Source: Sulfurimonas sp. HSL1-2 (GTDB lineage: Bacteria; Campylobacterota; Campylobacteria; Campylobacterales; Sulfurimonadaceae). Taken from it: a stretch of DNA of 64,000 nucleotides. A model generated the notes under the pieces. It did not search any database. It was given only the letters and a program-made list of their open reading frames with translations, and was not told the origin of the DNA. A program made the translations under genes and the position numbers. Within the stretch, counting starts at the first letter, position 1. Each line of letters starts with the position of its first letter. The stretch is from positions 2,167,573-2,231,572 of the forward strand of contig NZ_CP147914.1 of NCBI RefSeq assembly GCF_039645565.1. Direction: 5' to 3'. Below are positions 34,281 through 42,953 of the stretch, one piece after another.

Positions 34281-34396
34281 ACACACCATTTTCCATCCCA
34301 TTCCGCTTTAACGAAACAATCAACCGATACGAACGTCACCCATCATCACGTCATACCGTCAGCAGTTCATACCGCAGCGGCTGCAACGTTAAAAGC

Positions 34397-35269
34397 CTAG
34401 CGCAGCCACTGGTCCAGGATGATCAGCACCAGGAAAACAATCCCGAGATAGCCGTTGACCGTAAAGAAAGCGCGGTCGATCTTCGTGAAGTCCTTACGGA
34501 CGAGGTAGTGTTCGTAACCCAGCATCAGCGCACTGACCGCCACGGCCATCCAGGCAAAAAATCCCAGACCCGCCGCCCAGACGAACATCCACCAGAACAG
34601 CACCGTATTGAGATGGAAAAGGGTCGAGATAAAGAGGGTCGCTTTCGGACCGTAGACGGAGGGGACGGAGTGCAGCCCGTGGAGCTTGTCAAACTCGATG
34701 TCCTGCAGCGAATAGAGCAGATCGAACCCGGCGACCCAGAACAAGACCCCCAGGGAGAGCAGCACCGACCACTGCGGTACGCTCTCGCTCACGGCGATCA
34801 CACCCGCCAGCGGTGCAAGCCCCAGGGAGACGCCCAGCACGACATGAGCCAGCTCGCTGAAGCGCTTGAAATACGAATAGCTCCCCAGCACCGCCAATAC
34901 AGGGATCGCCAGCGTAAAGGCCAGCTCGTTTACCAGGTAGGCCACGATGATAAAGACGAGCGCATTGACGACGGAAAAGAGCAGGATCGTCGTGCTGTCC
35001 AGCCGGCCGTCGGCATTGGGGCGCCCCTGGGTCCGCGGGTTCTGCGCGTCGATATCGCGGTCGGCGTAGCGGTTGACCCCCATGGCGAAGTTGCGTGCCG
35101 AGATCGCCGCAAGGATCCCCAGCAGCAGCAGCGAAAAGCCGAACCATCCTTCGGCGGCGACGATCATCGCGATAAAGATGAAAGGGAGCGAAAAAATGGA
35201 GTGCTGGAACATCACCAGCTCATTGAAATCATGCAGTTTAGCGACGATGCGTTTCACCCGGCTACTCAC
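34397..35269 (-). CDS. mqnP: UbiA-family prenyltransferase (menaquinone biosynthesis, MqnP-like)
   Basis: About 290 residues, 8-9 membrane helices. The prenyl-diphosphate/Mg motif NRYADRDIDAQNPRT (N-x3-D-x3-D) is at about residue 85 and a second Asp-rich site is LLYSLQDIEFDKLHG near residue 180. In Campylobacterota, which make menaquinone by the futalosine route, the gene annotated ubiA is thought to be MqnP; UbiA itself acts in ubiquinone synthesis. The start is uncertain: TTG 35290, GTG 35269 and GTG 35257 all lack a strong ribosome-binding site; 35269 is a compromise. It overlaps the hydrolase gene upstream. Confidence 0.82.
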   Translation of the reverse strand: MSSRVKRIVAKLHDFNELVMFQHSIFSLPFIFIAMIVAAEGWFGFSLLLLGILAAISARNFAMGVNRYADRDIDAQNPRTQGRPNADGRLDSTTILLFSVVNALVFIIVAYLVNELAFTLAIPVLAVLGSYSYFKRFSELAHVVLGVSLGLAPLAGVIAVSESVPQWSVLLSLGVLFWVAGFDLLYSLQDIEFDKLHGLHSVPSVYGPKATLFISTLFHLNTVLFWWMFVWAAGLGFFAWMAVAVSALMLGYEHYLVRKDFTKIDRAFFTVNGYLGIVFLVLIILDQWLR

Positions 35270-36134
35270 TTTTTTGTTTAATTGTATCAAAAATCAGCAT
35301 AGCCGAGGCATCCGGATCAAAAGCCGGACGGCGCAGAAAGGCGAGAAAGCGCGCCCGGATACGGGAGTCGTTGAAAGCGGCGATGTGTCCTGCATCCTGT
35401 ACGAGCCAGAAAGCGCGCGGCCGAGCCGAGGCGTCAAAGAGCTGCCAGCTATGGTTGGGGGAGATGATGCTGTCCTTTGAGCCGGCGAGGTAGAGTTTCG
35501 GCACCGCCAGCGACGGGGCGATCCCGATGGGGTCGTAGCGGTCCGTCAGGGTCAGCGACGCGCCCCACTGCAGAGGCCAGCCCACAATAGAGCGGTCAAG
35601 CGCCTCCCTGCCCGCCTGGGGGAGCGAAGCGAAGGTGCTGTCGAAGACGGCCAGCGCGATGCGCTCCGTCCCCTGCCGCGCCAGGGCATTGAACAACAGC
35701 GCGCCCCCCAGCGACTGCCCGATAACAGTCACCCTGCCCCTGCGCTGTGCCTGCACGTATGCCAGGGCCGCTTCGGTGTCCTCCACCGCCCCCTCCAGCG
35801 CCGGGCTCCCCTCCGAGGTGCCGTACCCCCGGTAATCAAAGATGAACACCTCGTATCCCGCCCTTACCAGCCAATCGAACCCCAAAAAATGCGCTGAGAT
35901 ATTCTGCGCGTTTCCGTGCACGACCATCACCGTTCCCCGCGGTACGTTGCCGGGTTCGAGCCACCAGCCCGACAGCCGTGTACCGTCCCGGGAGTCGAAA
36001 TGCACCTCCCGGTAACTGAGATTGAGATCCGCCGGCGTCGCGTAGAGCCGCGAATCGGGCTGGAACACCATCGCTTCGCACCCCCACAGCGCCAACAATA
36101 CCGCGATCGCAACCGCATACCCCGCCAGTTTCAT
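35262..36134 (-). CDS. Alpha/beta hydrolase, membrane-attached or secreted
   Basis: 290 residues of the alpha/beta hydrolase fold (BEM46/serine aminopeptidase-like). The N-terminus has a hydrophobic signal or anchor ending ALWGC, possibly a lipobox though Trp at -2 is unusual. VMVVHGNAQNIS is the oxyanion region, VIGQSLGGALL the nucleophile elbow (G-Q-S-L-G), SKDSIIS the Asp and DAGHIAAFN the His of the triad. The substrate is unknown. Start 36134 has AAGGAG 7 bases upstream; longer in-frame starts run into the divergent miaA gene. Confidence 0.85.
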   Translation of the reverse strand: MKLAGYAVAIAVLLALWGCEAMVFQPDSRLYATPADLNLSYREVHFDSRDGTRLSGWWLEPGNVPRGTVMVVHGNAQNISAHFLGFDWLVRAGYEVFIFDYRGYGTSEGSPALEGAVEDTEAALAYVQAQRRGRVTVIGQSLGGALLFNALARQGTERIALAVFDSTFASLPQAGREALDRSIVGWPLQWGASLTLTDRYDPIGIAPSLAVPKLYLAGSKDSIISPNHSWQLFDASARPRAFWLVQDAGHIAAFNDSRIRARFLAFLRRPAFDPDASAMLIFDTIKQKSE

Positions 36135-36183
36135 CCCGCTTCTCCTTGTGCCTTTATACACAACTTTAACAGCGATTGTAGCG

Positions 36184-36189
36184 TATACT
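36184..36189 (+). promoter_or_regulatory. -10 element of miaA (leaderless candidate)
   Basis: TATACT six bases before the ATG at 36196; the predicted start is the A of the ATG. No ribosome-binding site. Confidence 0.5.
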
Positions 36190-36195
36190 GTCGTC

Positions 36196-37092
36196 ATGAA
36201 AACGATCGCCCTCATCGGACCCACGGCCTCGGGCAAGAGCGACCTTGCCCTTCAGGCCGCCGCCGTCACGGGCGCGCGTATCCTCTCCCTTGATTCCCTC
36301 AGCCTCTACAAAGGGATCGACATCGCCTCGGCCAAGCCCACGATCGAAGAGCGCGGAGCGATCATCCACTACGGCATCGACGTCCTGACACCGGACCAAC
36401 CCTTTGACGTCACGACCTTTATCGACCTCTACCGGCAGGCCCATGCCGACTGCGCCGCCGCCGATGTCCCGCTGATCATCGTCGGCGGCACCTCCTTTTA
36501 CCTCAAAGTCCTCTTTGAAGGGATCTCCGAGACCCCCGTCACCGATGAGAACACCCGCCAAAAGGTCGCAGCGTTGCTGCAGGAACATGCAAAGGCCTAC
36601 GGGATGCTGCAGCGCGTCGATCCGGACTATATGGCCGGAATCGACGCCAACGACCGCTACCGTACGGAAAAAATGCTCACGATCTATCTTCAGACGGGGA
36701 TGCCCCCCTCGGAGTGGTTTGCGGCCCACCCCCCCGAACCGGTCCTCACCGATGCCCCCCTCTTTGAGATCGACGTCCCCCGCGACGTATTGCGTGAGCG
36801 TATCGCGCGACGGACAGAGAAGATGGTTGCCTCCGGGCTGATCGACGAAGTCGCCCGGCTGGAGCAGCGGTACGGCCGCACGCCCAACGCAATGAAAGCG
36901 ATCGGCATCATCGAGGTCCTGGACTACCTTGACGGGAAATCGACCAAAGCGGAGATGACGCAGCTGATCATGACCCACACGGCACAGCTGGCCAAGCGGC
37001 AGCAGACCTTTAACCGGAACCAGTTTGCCGCCAAGACCCTGCTGCCGTATGAAGCGTTACTCCCGTACCTCACAGCCGCGCTTTCCGACTGA
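36196..37092 (+). CDS. miaA: tRNA dimethylallyltransferase
   Basis: 298 residues. P-loop IALIGPTASGKSDLAL at the N-terminus, ILSLDSLSLYKGIDIASAKP (the DSxxxY/xxKPT region that binds the prenyl donor), IIVGGTSFYLKVLFEGI, and the tRNA-binding RYRTEKMLTIYLQTG and TAQLAKRQQTFNRNQF motifs. It prenylates A37 of tRNAs reading UNN codons. The start at 36196 places the P-loop at the expected position; the transcript appears leaderless. Confidence 0.95.
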   Translation: MKTIALIGPTASGKSDLALQAAAVTGARILSLDSLSLYKGIDIASAKPTIEERGAIIHYGIDVLTPDQPFDVTTFIDLYRQAHADCAAADVPLIIVGGTSFYLKVLFEGISETPVTDENTRQKVAALLQEHAKAYGMLQRVDPDYMAGIDANDRYRTEKMLTIYLQTGMPPSEWFAAHPPEPVLTDAPLFEIDVPRDVLRERIARRTEKMVASGLIDEVARLEQRYGRTPNAMKAIGIIEVLDYLDGKSTKAEMTQLIMTHTAQLAKRQQTFNRNQFAAKTLLPYEALLPYLTAALSD

Positions 37093-37179
37093 AAACACGG
37101 CCGCTCCCTTTCGTTCCGATCTGCGATATAATCTATACAAATAGATAGATCAAAAGACCATTAGCCGACAGGGAAAAAG

Positions 37180-38364
37180 ATGCTTGGGAAGATCTCGTTG
37201 CTCGCGGGAGGGTGGATACTCGTCGTTCTCTTTTCATGGACGTGGGAGTTTTATCACAACAAAAAGCTCGATGAAAACACCATGCTCAAAACCGCACGGG
37301 CCTTCTTCCAGCAGATCCTTCTCACGCGGGAGTGGAATGCACGCCACGGCGGCGTCTACGTCTTCGCCGACGCATCGACACCGCCCAACCCCTACCTCAA
37401 AGGTGTACTGCGGGACATCCCCCTCGAAGACAACCGGTCGCTGACCCTCGTGAACCCCGCCTATATGACGCGCCAGCTCTCCGAACTGGCGGAAAACTAC
37501 GACGGAGTGCAGATCCATATTACCAGCCTGCGCCCGATCCGCCCCGGGAATGCGCCCTACCCCTGGGAACGCACAGTGCTTGAGTCCTTTTACGAGGGGG
37601 AAAAAGAGTACGGGGCCTTTTTCAAAGACGGGTACCGTTACATGGCACCTCTGTATACCAGGAAAAGCTGCCTTCAGTGCCACGGTGTGCAAGGCTACAA
37701 GGTCGGTGATATCCGCGGCGCCATCAGCGTCACCATCCCCCATGTCAGGGCCCCCCAGCTTCCGCTGGGAGGCGGTCACCTCCTCATTGCCCTGATCGGG
37801 CTTGTCATCATTCTACTGGTCGGCTGGCGTCTGCGGCGTGCCTACCGGACCGTTGAGGAGCAGAGTATGATCGATCCGCTCACCGGCATCGCCAACCGGC
37901 GCCATTTCATGAAACGTCTGAAAGAGGAGTACCAGCGGGAGCGGCGCGAACAGCAACCCCTGACGCTGATTATGGCGGATATTGACGCTTTCAAAGCCTA
38001 CAACGATACCTATGGCCATATTGAGGGGGACCGGTGTCTGCAGAGGGTGGCCCATACCCTGCAAAAGGCCCTCAAACGCCCCGGTGACTGTATTGCCCGG
38101 TACGGGGGCGAGGAGTTCATCATCATGCTTCCCAATACGCCTCTCACCAATGCCGAGCATTTTGCGGAAGCGCTGCGCCGCCGTATCGAGGCACTGGCAA
38201 TCCCTCATAAAAGCTCTCCTGCCGCCGGGGTCGTGACCGCCAGCTTCGGGGTCGCTGAAATCGATGTGAACGATCCAGACTATGAAGCCATTATCCGGCG
38301 GGCCGACGCTCTGCTTTACGAGGCAAAAAAGGCGGGACGGAACCGCGTCACCGCTTCCGTTTAG
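37180..38364 (+). CDS. Haem-sensor diguanylate cyclase (DUF3365-like + GGDEF)
   Basis: 394 residues. An N-terminal membrane helix, a periplasmic domain of about 170 residues ending in a c-type haem motif CLQCH (164-168) as in Tll0287/DUF3365 sensors, a second helix (about 200-217), and a GGDEF domain with the active-site GGEEF (309-313). The RxxD inhibitory site is present (R300-D303). It should make cyclic di-GMP in response to a periplasmic redox or gas signal at the haem. A TATAAT -10 lies upstream near 37129, and the weak AGGGAAAAAG precedes the ATG. Its 3' end overlaps the convergent DedA gene by 17 bases. Confidence 0.85.
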   Translation: MLGKISLLAGGWILVVLFSWTWEFYHNKKLDENTMLKTARAFFQQILLTREWNARHGGVYVFADASTPPNPYLKGVLRDIPLEDNRSLTLVNPAYMTRQLSELAENYDGVQIHITSLRPIRPGNAPYPWERTVLESFYEGEKEYGAFFKDGYRYMAPLYTRKSCLQCHGVQGYKVGDIRGAISVTIPHVRAPQLPLGGGHLLIALIGLVIILLVGWRLRRAYRTVEEQSMIDPLTGIANRRHFMKRLKEEYQRERREQQPLTLIMADIDAFKAYNDTYGHIEGDRCLQRVAHTLQKALKRPGDCIARYGGEEFIIMLPNTPLTNAEHFAEALRRRIEALAIPHKSSPAAGVVTASFGVAEIDVNDPDYEAIIRRADALLYEAKKAGRNRVTASV

Positions 38365-38899
38365 TAATGCGCCGCACCCAGACCACCATCGCAACGAAGG
38401 CGATAAAAAGCGCACCGTAGAGGGCATAACGGTGGGCCTCGGCGAAAAACAGCGTCACGGCATGCCCCAGCAGGTAGCCTGCCAGCGCAACAGCGACGGC
38501 CCAGAGCGCCGCACCTGCGGCATTGAGCAGCATGAACTTGCCGGGTGCGATCCCGCTCGCTCCGAGCAGAAAGGGGGTCACCGTCCGCAACCCGTAGAGG
38601 AAACGGAACCCTACGATCACGCTGTTCTGACGACGCTGCAGCAACGCACGCACCCGTTCGGATTTTGCCTGCCACCGGGGGCGTTTCTCCAGCAGTGCCG
38701 TCCCCTGCCTGCGCCCGATGAAAAAGTAGAGCTGGTCCCCGGCAAAACTGCCCGCAAAGGCGGAAACGATCACCCACGGAAGCTCCAGGTAGCCTGCATG
38801 GGCCAGGTAGCCGCCGATCACAAGGACCGTCTCCCCTTCCAAAAAAGTGCCCGCGGCGATCATCGCGTAGCCGTACGTCATCACCAGCGCTTCGAGCAT
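38348..38899 (-). CDS. DedA-family membrane protein
   Basis: 183 residues with about five hydrophobic segments. The TFLEGETVLVIGGYLA, FAGDQLYFFIGRRQG and GFRFLYGLRTVTPFLLG segments are DedA (SNARE-associated/VTT) hallmarks, with the conserved Glu and Arg residues. Members act as scramblases or flippases for phospholipids or undecaprenyl phosphate and affect envelope integrity. It lies 9 bases downstream of the DUF4010 gene and is probably co-transcribed with it. Confidence 0.88.
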   Translation of the reverse strand: MLEALVMTYGYAMIAAGTFLEGETVLVIGGYLAHAGYLELPWVIVSAFAGSFAGDQLYFFIGRRQGTALLEKRPRWQAKSERVRALLQRRQNSVIVGFRFLYGLRTVTPFLLGASGIAPGKFMLLNAAGAALWAVAVALAGYLLGHAVTLFFAEAHRYALYGALFIAFVAMVVWVRRITKRKR

Positions 38900-38908
38900 G
38901 ACCGCCCC

Positions 38909-40159
38909 CTAGATGAAAAAAGCGACCCCTATGGTCGACAGCCCGAGCAGCAGCAGCCAGAGCGCGGCGATCCGGCCGGCGGCAAAGCCCCCGAACCAGA
39001 CGGCATAAATCGCCTTGAGCAGGTTGTTGCTCCCCGCCGCGATCATCACCGATGAGACGATCACCGGCGTTTTCAGCCCCTCATGGCCCGTCAGCAGCGA
39101 CAGGACAAAAGGATCGATATCGGTGAAGCCGACGGCAAACGAGAGCAGCTGCAGCCCGCCCGTGCCGAAATGGGCCGTCACGAGCTGCGTCACCGCCATC
39201 ATCACGACAAAGAGGGTGGCGAAAAGGAACGCCGTCCCCAGTTCCAGCGGATTCGTATCAACACTCCCTTCCACCGGTACCGTCTCCCCGCTTTGACGCA
39301 GGGCATACGGTGCCGCGATCGCAAAGGCCGCCAGGGCAAAGAGCATAAAAGGGAGCAGAAGCGCCTCGGCCACCTCCGGGGTGAAAATCACGGCGATCAC
39401 GATCAGGCGCAGGTACATCATGGCCGAGGCGGCGACGATAGCCCCCGTCATCAATCGCCGGTTCCCGATCTCGGCGGCCTTGCGCGAGAGCACGACCGTC
39501 GTCGCGGTACTGGAGTAGAGCCCGCCGATCAGCCCGGCAATCAGGTAACCCCTCTGGCGGAAGATATATTTTTGGGCCAGGTAACCGCCGTAGGAGATCG
39601 ATGATACTATCACGACCGCGCTCCAGAGTTCGAAAGGCGACAGGGGCAAAAACGTCCCGATAGGCTGATGCGGCAGGAGCGGCAAAATGACGGCCGAGAG
39701 CAGTACCATCTTGCCGACCGTTTCCAGCTCCTCGGCGTTGAGGCTTTTGGAGAGTGCCTGCAGACGCGGCTTGGCGTTGAGCAGGAAGATCATCAGGACA
39801 AACACCAGAGAGGGGAGCCAGATCGCGAAAAGCTCCGACAGCGGCCCGATGGTATAAACGAGCAGCGCCGCGAGGTAGAAGAGTATGGAGGGACGCCCCT
39901 TGTTGAGCTGCTGGACGTAAAAGAGCGCAAAAAGCAGGGTGACCCCCGCCATCGCGACCAGATAGGGGGCCGTACCGAGCAGCCAGCAGAGATAGCCGAG
40001 GATGCCGAGAAACGTATAGGTCCGTGCCGAACCGAACGTATGTTCCTGGTCGGTGGGATGGAACCGGAGCCGGTAGGTTTTGATCTCCAGGCCGATCAGG
40101 AAACTGAACATCGCCGTCAGGGCGAAATGTGCCAGCCGGCTGTCAAAATACTGTTCCAT
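38909..40159 (-). CDS. MgtC/DUF4010-family membrane protein
   Basis: 416 residues with about 12 membrane helices. The N-terminal third (ALTAMFSFLIGLEIKTYRL) resembles MgtC/SapB-type segments and the C-terminal two-thirds matches DUF4010 (VVIVSSISYGGYLAQKYI, GGLYSSTATTVVLSRKA and GLKTPVIVSSVMIAAGSNNL). Function in this family is unknown, with ion transport or sensing suspected. The start at 40159 (MEQYFD) has GAGGAG 7 bases upstream; a codon five residues earlier is less well placed. Confidence 0.8.
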   Translation of the reverse strand: MEQYFDSRLAHFALTAMFSFLIGLEIKTYRLRFHPTDQEHTFGSARTYTFLGILGYLCWLLGTAPYLVAMAGVTLLFALFYVQQLNKGRPSILFYLAALLVYTIGPLSELFAIWLPSLVFVLMIFLLNAKPRLQALSKSLNAEELETVGKMVLLSAVILPLLPHQPIGTFLPLSPFELWSAVVIVSSISYGGYLAQKYIFRQRGYLIAGLIGGLYSSTATTVVLSRKAAEIGNRRLMTGAIVAASAMMYLRLIVIAVIFTPEVAEALLLPFMLFALAAFAIAAPYALRQSGETVPVEGSVDTNPLELGTAFLFATLFVVMMAVTQLVTAHFGTGGLQLLSFAVGFTDIDPFVLSLLTGHEGLKTPVIVSSVMIAAGSNNLLKAIYAVWFGGFAAGRIAALWLLLLGLSTIGVAFFI

Positions 40160-40208
40160 CGCTTGACTCCTCAAAAAAGCATCGCCATGTCTTTCGCCTC
40201 TTGACCCC

Positions 40209-42785
40209 TCAGATCACCGCGATGCCGAACCGTTTACGATAATAGCGCAAAACCGCCATTTTGACGACATCGTTAAAGATGAACCAGACGAAAGCGTATG
40301 CCCCGACGGCTGCAGCGGCACTCCATCCGATCGGTACCATCACACCGAACCCGTAGACGCCGACAACGATCCCGGCGGCGGCGCTGAGCAGCGATGCCGA
40401 CAGCAGCGGTGCCGACGGAAAGGGACGACGGAAAAACCATTCGTCGATACGGGTATTGAAAATCGTGCCGTGCCCGGCGACGATGAGCTTGACGAAGAAA
40501 AGCGACTGCACGAAATCGAGCGGCAGATGCATCAGTGACATCGTGACCCAGAACAGGGTAAACGAGGAGAGCACTCCGGCAATCCCCAGCCAGCTCGCCA
40601 GGACGAACACCTCCCGCATATCCCAGCGCACCGGTCTCTGCCTTACTTTGGTATTGTCATAGGCGATAGTCATGATCGGGATGTCGTTGAGCAGCGCCAG
40701 GATGATGATCATCAGCGCCGTCACCGGGTAGAAGTCGTAAAGCACGATGGCCAGCGTCATAAAGATGATGACGCGGATCGTCTCGGCGATACGGAAGATC
40801 GTATAGCTCTTCATACGCTCGAAGATCTGTCTTGCCTCCTTGATCGCATCGACGATCACATACAGGCCCGGCGCCGTCAGCACGATATCCGCCGCGGCGC
40901 GCGCCGCATCCGTCGCCCCGTCGACCGCAATACCGCAGTCGGCCTTTTTCAGTGCCGGGGCGTCGTTCACCCCGTCGCCCGTCATCCCCACGATATGGTC
41001 GGCCTTCTGCAGCGCATCGACGATGAAATACTTGTCTTCCGGGTAGACCTGGGCGAACCCGTGCGCCGCCTCGATCAGGGCGATGATCTCCGATTCGTGC
41101 TTCTTCACCGCCCCCTTCGGTATCGGCATGTTGTAAAGCTCGCGCTGCACTTTCTGCAGGATCTCCCGTACTTTCGCATCCACTTCGGCCGGGGCGGCAT
41201 GCGGCATCACAGCCTCGGTGATGGCCGAGGTCAGCACTTTCGAGAGGTAGAGGTACTCCTCGATCGATTCACCCTTGAGCGCGCGGACATCCTCGATCTG
41301 CTCCCCGATCGAGAGCAGCCGGGCGATATAGGTCGCGACGGCGATATTGTCTCCCGTCACCATCTTGACGTCGATCCCGTTCGCCTCGGCCTCCGTTACG
41401 GCCAGCTTGGAGTCGCTCCGAGGCGGGTCGAAAAAGGGGAGCAGGCCCACGAAGTGGTAGACATCCTCTTCGCATTTGCGGAACGCGACCCCCAGGGTGC
41501 GGAACCCCTTGTCCGCAAACAGCTGGACCTGTTCATTCGCCTTTTGGCGGTCGAACTCGTGTGCATCGCTCTGCTCGATGATGATCTGCGGCGCCCCCTT
41601 GGTGACGATCAGTTCGCACTCCCCGTCTTCATAGATCCCCTCGGTGCGTTTATGGACGGGGTCGAAAGGGAGGAACTTCTTGAGCTCCCACGGTTTCAGC
41701 CGATCCCGCAGCGCCCGGGTGTCGATCATGTCGAAGATCGGTCTCTCGATCGGATCGCCGTTCTCCTCCTTGCTTGCCAGGGCGGCATAGACGTACAGGG
41801 CCTCTTCATCGAAACCGTCGGCAACGTAGGGATCGGCAAGGCTCATGCGGTTCTGTGTCAGCGTCCCCGTCTTGTCCGAACAGAGCACATCCATACCGGC
41901 AAGTTCCTCTATCGCGGCAAGACGGCTGACGATAGCCTCTTTCAACGCCAGGACATGCGCCCCTATGGCCATCGTCACGGTGAGGACGGCGGGCATGGCG
42001 ACGGGAATGGCCGAGATTGTAAGTACCAGCGCAAAGATCAGCAGCTCGACCGTCGGTTCGTTGTTCTGCACACCGTGGTAAATGATGACGGCGATCATCG
42101 CCAGTGTCAGCAGTATGAGGAAATTCCCGACGCGCACGACCATTTTCTGGAAATGGCTCCGCCCTTCGCGCTCCGCCTTGGCAACGAGCCCGACCGTTTT
42201 GCCGAAATAGGTATGCGACCCCGTACCCGTGACATGGGCGACCATCTCCCCCTGCCGGACGATCGCATTGGCATAGAGGTCGTCTCCGACCTTTTTGTCG
42301 ACAGGGAGGGACTCCCCCGTCAATGCGGACTGATCGACCTGGATATAGTCGCTGCCGCTGAGCAGTTTCGCATCGGCCGGAACGATATCGCCGATTTTGA
42401 TCTTGATGATGTCGTCGGGGACGAGGTGTGAGGCATCTATCGTTTGCCATGCCGCGTCGCGCAGTACCAGCGCCCTGCGGGCCAGCTTCTTCTTGAGCAC
42501 CTCGATCGCATTGAGCGCCTTCGACTCCTGGTAGAAGTCGACTGCCGCATTGACGAGCAGCATGACCATGATGATGGCGAACTCTTCCCACCGCTGCACG
42601 CTGAGCGACAGCACCGCTGCGGTTTCAATCATCCAGGGGATCGGACCCCAGAAACGTTTTAAGAGCCGGGCGGCCCAGGAGACCTGCTTCTCTTCGATCG
42701 TATTGGGCCCGAACTGTGCGAGACGGGCTTCGGCCTCTTTGCTGCGCAGGCCGCGCTGTAGTGAGTCGGATGTGTCCGTTTCCAT
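40209..42785 (-). CDS. P-type H+-ATPase (P3A, plasma-membrane proton-efflux type)
   Basis: 858 residues with a full P-type ATPase plan: a cation-ATPase N-domain, actuator TGES (SALTGESLPVDKKVG), phosphorylation site CSDKTGTLTQN (near residue 310), MVTGDN and the hinge MTGDGVNDAPALKKADCGI. Sequence flavour (ETAAVLSLSVQRWEEF, IDEWFFRRPFPS) fits the P3A proton pump group of fungi, plants, archaea and some bacteria. It would export H+ at the cost of ATP. AAGGAG precedes the ATG by 6 bases. It lies downstream of the complex I operon but is separated from it by a terminator and has its own start region (42786-42910). Confidence 0.9.
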   Translation of the reverse strand: METDTSDSLQRGLRSKEAEARLAQFGPNTIEEKQVSWAARLLKRFWGPIPWMIETAAVLSLSVQRWEEFAIIMVMLLVNAAVDFYQESKALNAIEVLKKKLARRALVLRDAAWQTIDASHLVPDDIIKIKIGDIVPADAKLLSGSDYIQVDQSALTGESLPVDKKVGDDLYANAIVRQGEMVAHVTGTGSHTYFGKTVGLVAKAEREGRSHFQKMVVRVGNFLILLTLAMIAVIIYHGVQNNEPTVELLIFALVLTISAIPVAMPAVLTVTMAIGAHVLALKEAIVSRLAAIEELAGMDVLCSDKTGTLTQNRMSLADPYVADGFDEEALYVYAALASKEENGDPIERPIFDMIDTRALRDRLKPWELKKFLPFDPVHKRTEGIYEDGECELIVTKGAPQIIIEQSDAHEFDRQKANEQVQLFADKGFRTLGVAFRKCEEDVYHFVGLLPFFDPPRSDSKLAVTEAEANGIDVKMVTGDNIAVATYIARLLSIGEQIEDVRALKGESIEEYLYLSKVLTSAITEAVMPHAAPAEVDAKVREILQKVQRELYNMPIPKGAVKKHESEIIALIEAAHGFAQVYPEDKYFIVDALQKADHIVGMTGDGVNDAPALKKADCGIAVDGATDAARAAADIVLTAPGLYVIVDAIKEARQIFERMKSYTIFRIAETIRVIIFMTLAIVLYDFYPVTALMIIILALLNDIPIMTIAYDNTKVRQRPVRWDMREVFVLASWLGIAGVLSSFTLFWVTMSLMHLPLDFVQSLFFVKLIVAGHGTIFNTRIDEWFFRRPFPSAPLLSASLLSAAAGIVVGVYGFGVMVPIGWSAAAAVGAYAFVWFIFNDVVKMAVLRYYRKRFGIAVI

Positions 42786-42917
42786 CGTGGCTCCTTTTCA
42801 GGAATTCCGTTTGCCCTGTGTATGCCCAACGGCACGATCAGAGCCTCATGGCATCATTGTAGCACTTTAATAAAATCGCTAGTAAACGGAAACAGAACGA
42901 CGAAGCGCTGGAAAAGA

Positions 42918-42947
42918 GTTAGAAGAAAAGGCGACGGCAACGCCGCC
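42918..42947 (-). terminator. Intrinsic terminator of the complex I operon
   Basis: On the minus strand GGCGGCG, loop TTGC, CGTCGCC (one G-T pair), followed by TTTTCTTCT. It begins 7 bases after the nuoN stop codon. Confidence 0.8.
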
Positions 42948-42953
42948 CCGGGA

